Shown here piece after piece: positions 5,150 to 11,529 of a DNA stretch of 12,210 nt. The translations under genes and the position numbers were made by a program. The DNA is taken from NCBI GenBank assembly GCA_001917895.1, contig MNEW01000036.1:1-12210 (forward strand). Direction: 5' to 3'. This DNA comes from Actinobacteria bacterium 13_1_40CM_66_12. Lineage in GTDB: Bacteria; Chloroflexota; Dormibacteria; Dormibacterales; Dormibacteraceae. The notes beneath the pieces were generated by a model. That model worked only from the letters and a program-made list of their open reading frames with translations. It was not told the origin of the DNA and searched no databases. The stretch's first letter is position 1; every line of letters begins with the position of its first letter.

Positions 5150-6343
5150 GTGTCGGTTTTCAACGCCATCGGTCAGGCGCTGCAGATGGCCTTCTTCATG
5201 TTCTGGGAGGTCCTCTGGCCGCTCACCCTCGGCTTCGTGATCTCCGCGATCGTGCAGACGGTCGTTTCCAAGCAGGCGATCATTCGCACGCTCGGCAAGG
5301 ACGACCTCCGCGGCGTCACCTTCGCGACGCTCTTCGGCGCCGCCAGCTCCAGCTGCTCCTATGCGGCAGTCGCCATCTCGCGTGGGCTGTTCCGCAGAGG
5401 CGCGACCCTGGCCAACGCGATCCTCTTCGAATTCGCCAGCACCAACCTGGTCTTCGAGCTTGGCATCGTCTTGTTCGTTCTGCTGGGCTGGCAGTTCGTG
5501 GCTGCCGAGTTTGCCGGCGGCTTGCTGATGATCGGAATCCTGGCGCTCATCTTCAAGTACACCCTGCGCGCGCGCATGGCCACGCTCGCCCGCGAGCAGG
5601 CCGAGAAGGGACTCAGAGGCCGTATGGAAGGACACGGAGAGATGGACATGGCCGTCACCGGCGGCCCATTCCTCCGGCGCCTGTTTTCCCCACGCGCCTT
5701 CACCGCGGTCAGCCATTACTTCTATGGGGATGTCTACAGCCTGTGGCAGGACCTGCTGCTCGGGTTCCTCATCGCCGGCGCGCTGGCCGCGTGGGTTCCG
5801 AACAGCTTCTGGCAGTCGCTCTTCCTTACCCGTCAGCCGGGCCTGAGCGCGTTCTGGGATCCGATCGTGGCGCCGATCATCTCCCTGCTGAGCTTCGTGT
5901 GCTCCGTCGGCAACATCCCACTCGCGGTGGTGCTGTGGAACGGCGGCATCAGCTTCGGCGGCGTGATCAGCTTCATCTTCGCCGACCTGATCATCATCCC
6001 CATCCTCAACATCTACCGGAAGTATTACGGCGCGCGCACGAGCCTTTACCTGCTCATCACCTCATACGTCGCGATGGTCCTCGCCGGGTTTCTCATCGGT
6101 GAGCTGTTCCAGTTCTTCGGCCTGGCTCCTGCGCATCACTTCATCGCTGTCTTCCAGACGAGCCCGACGTGGAACTACACGACGTTCCTCGACTTCGCGG
6201 CGCTGGCGCTGATCGCCCTGCTCGGATGGCGGTTCCTGACCACCGATGGGCTCGGCATGCTACGCGCAATGGAGAGCCCTGGCGGGCATACGCACGGGCA
6301 CCACGACCACCACGAGCCCGAGCACGAACACCACCACCATTAG
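5150..6343 (+). CDS. COG0701/DUF318 permease with histidine-rich C-terminal tail, CsoR-controlled
   Basis: Polytopic membrane protein of the predicted-permease family that includes ArsP and YraQ, 397 residues with about 9-10 membrane segments. It has two related halves, each with a conserved Cys-Ser motif: GAASSSCSYAA (Cys69) and FVCSVGNIPLA (Cys251). Each is followed by a Gly-rich helix ending in an acidic or Asn residue (FEFASTNLVFELG; IFADLIIIPIL). A hydrophilic loop of about residues 140-185 separates the halves. The last 18 residues hold 11 His (H380 to H397) with Asp/Glu, a metal-binding tail. The start is GTG at 5150, with GAAGG 10 nt upstream. Operon position behind a copper-type csoR and its operator suggests copper, or another soft metal, as substrate or signal. 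The family has characterised members for organoarsenicals only, so copper is an inference. Confidence 0.9.
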   Translation: MSVFNAIGQALQMAFFMFWEVLWPLTLGFVISAIVQTVVSKQAIIRTLGKDDLRGVTFATLFGAASSSCSYAAVAISRGLFRRGATLANAILFEFASTNLVFELGIVLFVLLGWQFVAAEFAGGLLMIGILALIFKYTLRARMATLAREQAEKGLRGRMEGHGEMDMAVTGGPFLRRLFSPRAFTAVSHYFYGDVYSLWQDLLLGFLIAGALAAWVPNSFWQSLFLTRQPGLSAFWDPIVAPIISLLSFVCSVGNIPLAVVLWNGGISFGGVISFIFADLIIIPILNIYRKYYGARTSLYLLITSYVAMVLAGFLIGELFQFFGLAPAHHFIAVFQTSPTWNYTTFLDFAALALIALLGWRFLTTDGLGMLRAMESPGGHTHGHHDHHEPEHEHHHH

Positions 6344-6370
6344 AAGGTCGTAACCGCCCACCCTCGCGCT

Positions 6371-6376
6371 TAGAGT
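6371..6376 (+). promoter_or_regulatory. Candidate -10 box of the 6383 gene
   Basis: TAGAGT ends 6 nt before the ATG at 6383, with no Shine-Dalgarno between them. The -35 region is weak. It implies a leaderless message separate from the csoR-permease operon. Confidence 0.38.
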
Positions 6377-6382
6377 GGTGCC

Positions 6383-7285
6383 ATGCGGCGCCTAGTCGGA
6401 ACGATCGCCGAGGCCGTGATCCTGTTCCTCTGCTTCCTGCTCGGCCGCCGCATGGATCGCGGCCAGGCCACATGGCTGGACGGGCCGACCGGCCCCCGTC
6501 GAATCGGAACCGATTTCCACCGCTCGCTCGCCACTGAGGCCGGCCTCGAGGTCAAGACCGGCCAGGACGTCGGGCTGCTGCCCGACTGCTCCCTTCTCGA
6601 TGGCGACGGCTTCGACTCGAGCCGCCTCCACCCTTCCGTGCGCGACTTCTACGAGCACACCGGTCGCTACCACCTCGACGTGTGGTCGCAGTGGTCGCCG
6701 CTCTTCTGGCCCTTCGGTTGGGCGCTGATCCACTTCGTCAGCCGCCGGATGGAGCAGCTGAATTTCCCGATGTACCCGCTCGAGACCGCCCAGGGCATGA
6801 CCAGCGACGTGGAGCAGCTCGTCGACCATTCCGGACGCGTGGTTTTCACGAGTTGGCTGCGCCGCAACCTGGCCAGCGGCCTGGTCATCTACTCGGGCCT
6901 GTATGCGACGGCCTCACCGCCCGGGTCCGGCCCTTGCGTGAAGACGGTTTTCCCGGTCCCGCGAGGCAACGCGACCGTCCTGCTGCGGCCCGAAGCCAAC
7001 TCGGACGGCTCCCTGAAGCTCATCTCGTCAGGCCGCCGGTTTGGCGATCCTGGCTTCTACCGAATCACCGCTACCGGACCAACGCGACTTCGCGTCTGGT
7101 ACGTGCGCGGTCTCACCGAGCTCTTCCATGTCTATCCCGACGGCGATGGCTCGGTGCGGACCGACCACGACGTGCGCTGGTGGGGTATGCCGGTGCTCCG
7201 CCTTCATTACCACATCACACTTGGCCCGGCTGGTCGCGCAGCAGGCGCTTCGGAGCCACCTGCCTATACGCCCGTTCGACCATGA
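6383..7285 (+). CDS. Hypothetical protein with N-terminal membrane anchor
   Basis: 300 residues, not assigned to a named family. Residues 8-21 (IAEAVILFLCFLLG) are a hydrophobic helix, either signal anchor or uncleaved signal, followed by a basic RRMDR stop. The body is mixed alpha/beta and rich in Trp and Arg. Conserved-looking blocks are LHPSVRDFYEHTGRYHLDVW (about 82-101), the hydrophobic SPLFWPFGWALIHFVSRRM (105-123), a central beta-rich part around FPVPRGNATVLLRPEAN (190-206), and the segment SSGRRFGDPGFYR (215-227). The composition and codon use look coding throughout. The last 71 nt overlap the end of the convergent MmcQ/YjbR gene. Function is unknown. Being monocistronic and leaderless, it gives no operon clue. 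Confidence 0.78.
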   Translation: MRRLVGTIAEAVILFLCFLLGRRMDRGQATWLDGPTGPRRIGTDFHRSLATEAGLEVKTGQDVGLLPDCSLLDGDGFDSSRLHPSVRDFYEHTGRYHLDVWSQWSPLFWPFGWALIHFVSRRMEQLNFPMYPLETAQGMTSDVEQLVDHSGRVVFTSWLRRNLASGLVIYSGLYATASPPGSGPCVKTVFPVPRGNATVLLRPEANSDGSLKLISSGRRFGDPGFYRITATGPTRLRVWYVRGLTELFHVYPDGDGSVRTDHDVRWWGMPVLRLHYHITLGPAGRAAGASEPPAYTPVRP

Positions 7286-7592
7286 TGCCGACCTCCACCC
7301 AATCCACCTCGACGTCGAGGTAAATCCCCAGCCAGCCCCGCGTCCCTACATATGGCGGACGAAAGAACCGCCGCGGATCGGCCTGAACCAGCATCTGCTG
7401 CGCGCCCTCCGGCGCCGCCAGCCACGCGCTCAAACGGTCGTCGTGGTGATGGTCCGCCGTGGTCACGAACTGCTTGCCGCCCACGAACCATGAAGGCTCG
7501 CCGTGGCTGAGCTTTTCGGTTACGCCGGGCAGCGCCAGACAGACTTGCCGCAGGCGCTCGATCTTGCCGGGGTCAGATGGTGTCACTGACAC
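7215..7592 (-). CDS. MmcQ/YjbR (DUF419) family protein
   Basis: Cytoplasmic protein of 125 residues, the typical size for the YjbR-like fold (double-wing DNA-binding-like). Recognised blocks are LPGVTEKLSHGEPSWFVGGK (residues 22-41), with the conserved Pro-Gly-Val and His-Gly, then RFFRPPYVGTRGWLGIYLD and DWVEVGIMVERAYRQVAPK near the end. The precise role of the family is not settled. The first codon is GTG at 7592. A second in-frame GTG at 7586 is possible. It is divergent from the TfoX-like gene across 32 nt containing the A/T island AGTATCTCAG. Its 3' end runs 71 nt into the convergent 6383 gene. Confidence 0.86.
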   Translation of the reverse strand: MSVTPSDPGKIERLRQVCLALPGVTEKLSHGEPSWFVGGKQFVTTADHHHDDRLSAWLAAPEGAQQMLVQADPRRFFRPPYVGTRGWLGIYLDVEVDWVEVGIMVERAYRQVAPKRLLRDQPGQV

Positions 7593-7612
7593 GGGGGGCG
7601 TACCCGGTCCAG

Positions 7613-7618
7613 TATCTC
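7613..7618 (+). promoter_or_regulatory. Candidate -10 box of the TfoX-like gene
   Basis: TATCTC ends 6 nt before the ATG at 7625. Its last base deviates from the TANNNT pattern. CTGACA at 7586-7591 resembles a -35 but is 21 nt away, too far. On the other strand the same island reads GATACT and may serve the divergent gene. Weak. Confidence 0.22.
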
Positions 7619-7624
7619 AGCAGC

Positions 7625-7960
7625 ATGACCAAGGCGGCGACTCGTTACGCGGCGGTGGTGAAGGCGCTGGCAGGCAAAGGCGGTATCACGCACGCAGAGC
7701 CGGATGACTCGAAACGCGGTTTTGGCGCCAACGCCTTGAAAATCAACAAGAAGATCTTCGCCATGCTGTCTTCAGGCGATCGATTCGTGGTCAAGCTGCC
7801 TCGCCCCCGCGTCGATGCGCTCGTCGCCGCGGGCATTGGCGAGCGATTCGATCCCCGTCGCAATGGAAGGGCGATGAAGGAATGGCTCGTCGTCGGCGCG
7901 GGACGCGAGGCCCGGTGGCTGCCGCTGGCCAAAGAGGCGATGGAGTTCGTGTCGCGCTAA
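7625..7960 (+). CDS. TfoX N-terminal-domain-like small protein
   Basis: 111 residues from the ATG at 7625. The frame extends upstream to 7577 but that part runs into the divergent gene's start and adds nothing conserved. The sequence follows the TfoX-N pattern: KRGFGANALKINKKIFAML as in the FG...NGKMFA block, then RFVVKLPRPRVDALVAAG, then FDPRRNGRAMKEWLVV as in the FEPMPGRPMKEYVVL block, and a terminal helix WLPLAKEAMEFV. Stand-alone TfoX-N proteins occur widely outside competence systems and have no firm function. The DinB gene begins 11 nt downstream, so both may share a transcript. Confidence in the gene is high and in the family moderate. Confidence 0.8.
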   Translation: MTKAATRYAAVVKALAGKGGITHAEPDDSKRGFGANALKINKKIFAMLSSGDRFVVKLPRPRVDALVAAGIGERFDPRRNGRAMKEWLVVGAGREARWLPLAKEAMEFVSR

Positions 7961-7971
7961 CGTAAGCCTCG

Positions 7972-8691
7972 GTGCAAGCGCAACCCCTCAAACCGCGGCT
8001 CCAGGCCACGATCGTGGCTTCGCGCGAACGTGAGCACGAGCTCATGACGATGGCCGACGATTCACCGCCGCCGGAGCCCGGCTTGTGGACGGTCAAGGAC
8101 CACCTCGCGCATCTCACCTGGTGGCGCATCTACGCGGCCGAGGTGCTGGACGCGGTGCGAACCGGTTCGGAGCTGCCCGACGTCGCCGACGACGACGACG
8201 TGCAGAACGCGAAGATCTACACCGCGAACAAGGACCGAAGCGCGGAAGTGATCAAAACGGATGCGCGGGCTTCATACGACCGGCTGGGGGCGGCCGTCGC
8301 TGCAATCTCGGAAGAAGACCTCATCAAGCCGCATCCGAGGTATCCAGGCGCAGCATTGCTTTGGCAGCTGGTCCCGGGCAACGGCCACTTCCATCTGGGA
8401 CAGCACCTCATGTTCTGGCACCTGGAACAGGGAGACGAGGAAGCCGCGGAGGTTGCGCAGCAGTGGGTCTACGACCTGGATCGGGCCGAGTTTCCAGACC
8501 CGAAGTCGGTTGCGTCGTCCACGTACAACATGGGGTGCTTCTACGCACGCGTTGGTCGCGACGATGAGGCGCTTCACTGGTTGAAGCACGCATTCGACCT
8601 CGATCCGGGACTGAAAAAGATCGCCCCCACCGACACCGACCTGGTCCGAATCCGCAATCACGCGGACTTCGTGGCCTTGATCGGCTCCTAG
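7972..8691 (+). CDS. DinB/YfiT-like four-helix protein with C-terminal TPR-like segment
   Basis: 239 residues. Residues 1-165 match the DinB-like metal-dependent four-helix fold: WTVKDHLAHLTWW (39-51) with candidate metal ligand His44 or His47, then GNGHFHLGQHLMFW (136-149) with His139, His141 and His145 supplying the second site. Such proteins act as thiol-dependent transferases, isomerases or hydrolases with mycothiol or bacillithiol, or in detoxification. No thiol partner is seen here. Residues 180-215 (SSTYNMGCFYARVGRDDEAL then HWLKHAFDLDPG) form one TPR-like helix pair, an unusual addition. The start is GTG at 7972, with no Shine-Dalgarno but TAACGT 8 nt upstream. Its TAG stop overlaps the TAG of the convergent DUF385 gene within CTAG. 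Confidence 0.82.
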   Translation: MQAQPLKPRLQATIVASREREHELMTMADDSPPPEPGLWTVKDHLAHLTWWRIYAAEVLDAVRTGSELPDVADDDDVQNAKIYTANKDRSAEVIKTDARASYDRLGAAVAAISEEDLIKPHPRYPGAALLWQLVPGNGHFHLGQHLMFWHLEQGDEEAAEVAQQWVYDLDRAEFPDPKSVASSTYNMGCFYARVGRDDEALHWLKHAFDLDPGLKKIAPTDTDLVRIRNHADFVALIGS

Positions 8692-9104
8692 ATTCGTTCG
8701 AAGACCACGATCGGTATCTCGCGCTTGGTCAGCTTCTGCTGGCTCTCGAGGTAATCCACCAACAGCGCGTACTCGTCACGTTCCTCCGGGCGCGCGGTCC
8801 TGGCTCGCACCTCGAACTTGTCCGCGCCCAGCTCGACGGTGGCGGTGCCGTTGTTGGCGAGCAGGTTGCGGTACCACGCCGGATCATTCGGCGCACCGTT
8901 ATCAGAGGCGATGGCAACGAGCTCATCGCCGTGCGGTCGATACCCGATCACTACAGTCCGCGGTTCGCCTGACCTGGCGCCGATGGTGGTCAGCAAGATG
9001 AGCTGCGATTTCGCCAGCGGCCCGCTCAGCTTGCCGCCATTGGCCCGCCACTCGTCGATGACCTTGCTGTTGAAAGCCTTCATGTCCGGCGGCATCGTGC
9101 CCAT
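8688..9104 (-). CDS. Second DUF385-type deazaflavin (F420)-dependent oxidoreductase
   Basis: 138 residues from the ATG at 9104. The open frame continues upstream into the neighbouring gene, but the extension is Arg/Ser/Pro-rich shadow. Family signature: LILLTTIGARSGEPRTVVIG, with GARSG in place of the commoner GRKSG, then ELVAIASDNGAPNDPAWYRN and LLANNGTATVELG, which mark the F420-binding split barrel. The N-terminal helix FNSKVIDEWRANGGKLSG is typical of the nitroreductase family deazaflavin-dependent oxidoreductases. It differs clearly from the copy at 944, so it is not a recent duplicate. It follows the small membrane protein gene by 10 nt. Another ATG at 9095 is possible. The substrate is unknown. 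Confidence 0.88.
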   Translation of the reverse strand: MGTMPPDMKAFNSKVIDEWRANGGKLSGPLAKSQLILLTTIGARSGEPRTVVIGYRPHGDELVAIASDNGAPNDPAWYRNLLANNGTATVELGADKFEVRARTARPEERDEYALLVDYLESQQKLTKREIPIVVFERI

Positions 9105-9111
9105 ATCGATA

Positions 9112-9117
9112 AGCCTA
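9112..9117 (-). promoter_or_regulatory. Candidate -10 box of the second DUF385 gene
   Basis: TAGGCT on the minus strand, 7 nt before the ATG at 9104. Its TAG is also the stop codon of the small membrane protein, so the match could be coincidental. Confidence 0.22.
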
Positions 9118-9372
9118 CGGGGGCCGGCGTTCCATTCGCGCCGACGCGAGCACGGCAAGGATCGCGATGATGAAGGCAGGGCCGACCACGAGGCGGTAGG
9201 GCACGCCGAGCAGGGCCAGGATGATGGCGCCCGCGCCAAGAGCGATGACCACGACGGCGGCGATCAGCGGCGGCCGGCTCCTGCGGCGCCGCCAGGAGCG
9301 AAACAGGATCCCCGCCGCGAATAGACAGGCCACGGCGAGCGCGCCCAGCGATGAGAGCTCGCCGGTGCTCAT
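9115..9372 (-). CDS. Small integral membrane protein, unknown function
   Basis: 85 residues with about three hydrophobic segments: residues 8-25 (SLGALAVACLFAAGILF), 35-55 (an Ala/Val/Ile-rich helix), and 58-78 (YRLVVGPAFIIAILAVLASA). A basic RSWRRRRSR loop follows the first, suggesting a cytoplasmic loop there, and ARMERRPP ends the protein. No family is recognised. It ends 10 nt before the DUF385 gene and could be its operon partner. No Shine-Dalgarno sequence is seen at the ATG, which lies 6 nt after a hairpin. Hydrophobic pattern and compact spacing support it, but short GC-rich frames can look like this by chance. Confidence 0.55.
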   Translation of the reverse strand: MSTGELSSLGALAVACLFAAGILFRSWRRRRSRPPLIAAVVVIALGAGAIILALLGVPYRLVVGPAFIIAILAVLASARMERRPP

Positions 9373-9378
9373 CGGAAC

Positions 9379-9403
9379 GGAGGGGGCGCCAGGTGCCCCC
9401 TCC
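9379..9403 (-). terminator. GC-rich hairpin after the symporter gene, likely U-less terminator
   Basis: Perfect 9-bp arms GGAGGGGGC and GCCCCCTCC with a 7-nt loop, starting 12 nt after the symporter stop at 9416. The stem is very stable but no T-run follows. It would also shield the start region of the small membrane protein gene, which begins 7 bases further on. Confidence 0.6.
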
Positions 9404-9415
9404 GTGAATCAAGTC

Positions 9416-11013
9416 TCAGGCGGGCACCGGCGTGGGCTCGGCGCCAACCCCGGTTTGGGCGCGTACATCGATCTCGTGGAACTTCACCTCGGCCAGGCGA
9501 TCGGCCTTGGCGAGCTCGCCCACGTACGTTCCGACGATCGCGAGGATGAAACCGACGGGGATCGCAACGATGCCGACGTTCTGCAGCGGGAAGGCAGGGT
9601 GCGCCACGGCCGGTAGCGTCCAGCCGGGGCCGACCGCGACCAGCCAGATGGTGACGACCGTGCCGCCCACCAGCGACGCCACGGCGCCCCAGGTGTTGAA
9701 CCGCTTCCAGAACTCGAAAGCAGGCCGACGAGGGCAGCCGTGATGCGCGCCACGAGCACCTGCTCCCGCTCGCTCACGGTCCCGTGGAAAAGCGGAGTCC
9801 GAACCACGTTGACGTAGAAGTCGTGCGAGAACGCGCCTGACGCGGCCAACGTCAGGCCGGCGACCACGGCCAGAATGGTCGCGAACGCGACCGCCGCGAT
9901 GAAGGCGAGGAGGAACTCGCCACCCGTGGCGCCGAAGAAGTTGGTGCCCAGGAAGTCGGCCAGCCGAGGCATGGACATGTTGGTGTTCGGCTTCAGCCCG
10001 GGCGCGCACTTGAAGCCCGTGACGACCTTGGCGCAGATGTTGGCCTTGCCGATCAGCGCCGCCGCACCGAAGCCGAGGAAGGTGGTCATCACGTAGAACG
10101 AACCGATCAGCCCCATCGCCCAGGCGACAGAGCTGCGCGCCGCCTTGGCATTGGGCACCGTAAAGAAACGCATCAGGATGTGGGGCAGGCCCGCGGTGCC
10201 GAGGATCAGGGCCAGGCCCAGCGAGACGTTCTCGACCAACGCCTTGTCGATTCCCCACACCGTCGCCTTGCCGTACGGATACAGGATGCCGGGACTGGTG
10301 AACGGCAGCCCCGTGGCCTTGTCCTTGACCGAATAGATCTTGTCGAAGAAGGCGAGGAAGTTGAAGTTGAAGTACAGCAGCACCAGCAGGCTGAGCAGGA
10401 TGGCGCCGCCCATGAGGAGAACGGCCTTCACGATCTGAACCCAGGTCGTGGCCACCATGCCGCCAGCGATGACGTAGATCATCATCAGCGCGCCGACGAG
10501 TGCGATCGATGGGTCGAGCTTGGTCCCGAAGACTGCCCAGTTGAAATATGGGCTCAGGTTCTTGTCCAGGTCGGGCAGGAGGATCTTGATCAGGCTTCCG
10601 GCCCCGATCATCTGAGCCATCATGTAAGACGCACTCACGGCGATGGTGGAGAAGGCCGCCGCCGAACGCACCGGCACCGGCGACATCCGGTAGGAGAGGA
10701 CGTCGGCCATCGTGTACTTGCCGGTGTTGCGCATGGGCTCGGCGATCAGGAAGAGCACGGTCAGGTATGCGACCAGCCAGCCCACGGAGTACATGAAGCC
10801 GTCGTAGCCGTTGAACGCGATCAGGCCGGCGATGCCCAGGAATGAGGCGGCGGACATGTAGTCCCCCGCGATGGCGAGCCCGTTCTGCCAGCCCTTGATC
10901 GTGCGGCCGGCGGCCCAGAACTGGACCGTGGTTCGCGTGCGGCGCGCCGCCCACGCGGTGATGACGAGCGTGATTCCAACGACGATCAGGAAAAGAGTGA
11001 GGGTGATGCTCAT
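9416..11013 (-). pseudogene. actP: Sodium/acetate-type symporter (SSS family, ActP-like), broken by internal deletion and frameshift
   Basis: Na+-coupled solute carrier of the SSS family, ActP-like because of its DUF485 partner. Residues 1-430 from the ATG at 11013 are normal: first helix MSITLTLFLIVVGITLVITA, GDYMSAASFLGIAG (50-63), many hydrophobic helices, the signature GTAGLPHILMRFFTVPNAK (272-290), and FATILAVVAGLTLAASGA (377-394). After VARITAALVG (421-430, near 9724) the frame becomes Ser/Arg-rich nonsense. The true C-terminus continues in another frame as FEFWKRFNTWGAVASLVGG, then a membrane helix near WLVAVGPGW, FPLQNVGIVAIPVGF, and a hydrophilic tail to the TGA at 9416. E. coli ActP has about 38 residues between the equivalent points where only about 4 remain, so roughly 100 nt (one helix) are missing. 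The length, 1598 nt, is not a multiple of three. Confidence 0.88.
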
Positions 11014-11016
11014 CCT

Positions 11017-11382
11017 CTATTTCCCCTGGCCGGCCCGCTGGCGGACCTTCTCCGCGAGGGGGTCGAAGACGCGGGTCGCCTGGCGGATGTAGAAGTAGGC
11101 GAGCACCCATGCCATGACGAACTCCGACAGCGCGAACAGGTAGGCGATGTTGATGTGGCCGATGACCTCCGTGCGCATGAAGCTCGGGAAGAGTCCGTTG
11201 CTCAGCGGGAGCGCGAAGTAATAGACCAGGAAGAAGATCGTGGCCGGCGCGACGAAACGCCAGCGTGCGCGAACCAGCTCCTTGAACTCGGTGGTTTCCT
11301 CGAGGCCTTCCCAGTGGGCCGCGTCGGTGGCCTCCCCGGTAGGTGGTGCCTTCTGCACCGGTTGGGACTTGCCAATCTCCAT
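11017..11382 (-). CDS. DUF485 small membrane protein, YjcH-like partner of the symporter
   Basis: 121 residues from the ATG at 11382. DUF485 proteins sit beside ActP-type symporters and are probably an accessory subunit. A hydrophilic N-terminus (to about residue 37) is followed by two membrane segments, around FVAPATIFFLVYYFALPLS and INIAYLFALSEFVMAWVLAYF, then the family ending YIRQATRVFDPLAEKVRQRA. A GTG at 11388 is in frame but overlaps the ribosome binding site, so the ATG is chosen. The symporter gene begins 3 nt after its stop, indicating translational coupling. It is intact, although its partner is broken in this sequence. Confidence 0.93.
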   Translation of the reverse strand: MEIGKSQPVQKAPPTGEATDAAHWEGLEETTEFKELVRARWRFVAPATIFFLVYYFALPLSNGLFPSFMRTEVIGHINIAYLFALSEFVMAWVLAYFYIRQATRVFDPLAEKVRQRAGQGK

Positions 11383-11387
11383 GGCCA

Positions 11388-11394
11388 CTCCTCC
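11388..11394 (-). promoter_or_regulatory. Ribosome binding site GGAGGAG of the DUF485 gene
   Basis: GGAGGAG on the minus strand, 5 nt before the ATG at 11382. It decides against the in-frame GTG at 11388, which it overlaps. This is one of the few strong Shine-Dalgarno sequences in the window. Confidence 0.75.
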
Positions 11395-11464
11395 CCAATT
11401 CAGACGGCGGGACGCGGGCCCGCTACTTCCCCCGACAGAGCCGCAAAACGCGGCGCTTGCCTAA

Positions 11465-11493
11465 ACCCTAAGGCGCCTGCCGCGGGAGTTCAA
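11465..11493 (-). promoter_or_regulatory. Promoter of the DUF485-symporter operon
   Basis: On the minus strand, TTGAAC (11493-11488), a 17-nt spacer and TAGGGT (11470-11465). The predicted start near 11458 gives a leader of about 76 nt containing a small hairpin (GCCGC, loop GTTTT, GCGGC) before the ribosome binding site. A palindrome at 11501-11518 ends 7 bp upstream of the -35. Confidence 0.6.
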
Positions 11494-11500
11494 CGATGCA

Positions 11501-11518
11501 CCGCGTCATTTGACGCGG
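11501..11518. promoter_or_regulatory. Perfect 18-bp palindrome: U-less terminator of the secreted-protein gene or operator of the symporter operon
   Basis: 8-bp arms CCGCGTCA and TGACGCGG around TT. It lies 11 nt after the stop of the secreted-protein gene, the spacing seen for the other two hairpins. It also lies just upstream of the symporter -35, where an activator would bind. No T-run follows. As RNA the loop would open to about 4 nt. The two roles cannot be told apart by eye. Confidence 0.45.
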
Positions 11519-11529
11519 CGCCCCGAGCG

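Noticed and set aside
4967..5716. Minus-strand open frame of 249 codons rich in Glu/Gly
   Set aside because: Shadow of csoR and the permease, whose motifs and operon spacing are unambiguous.
6280..6343. CAC/CAT repeats resembling an artificial His tag
   Set aside because: The run is interspersed with Asp, Glu, Gly, Pro and Thr and follows naturally from the permease. Native His-rich metal tails look like this.
8182..8202. GAC-rich trinucleotide run
   Set aside because: It encodes a short acidic loop (DDDDV) within the DinB gene and is too short and ordinary to be a repeat element.
9416..11398. Minus-strand open frame of 660 codons
   Set aside because: Most of it is an Arg/Gly/His-rich shadow of DUF485 and the symporter. 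Only its last part, from about 9720 down to 9416, is real coding, being the displaced symporter C-terminus.
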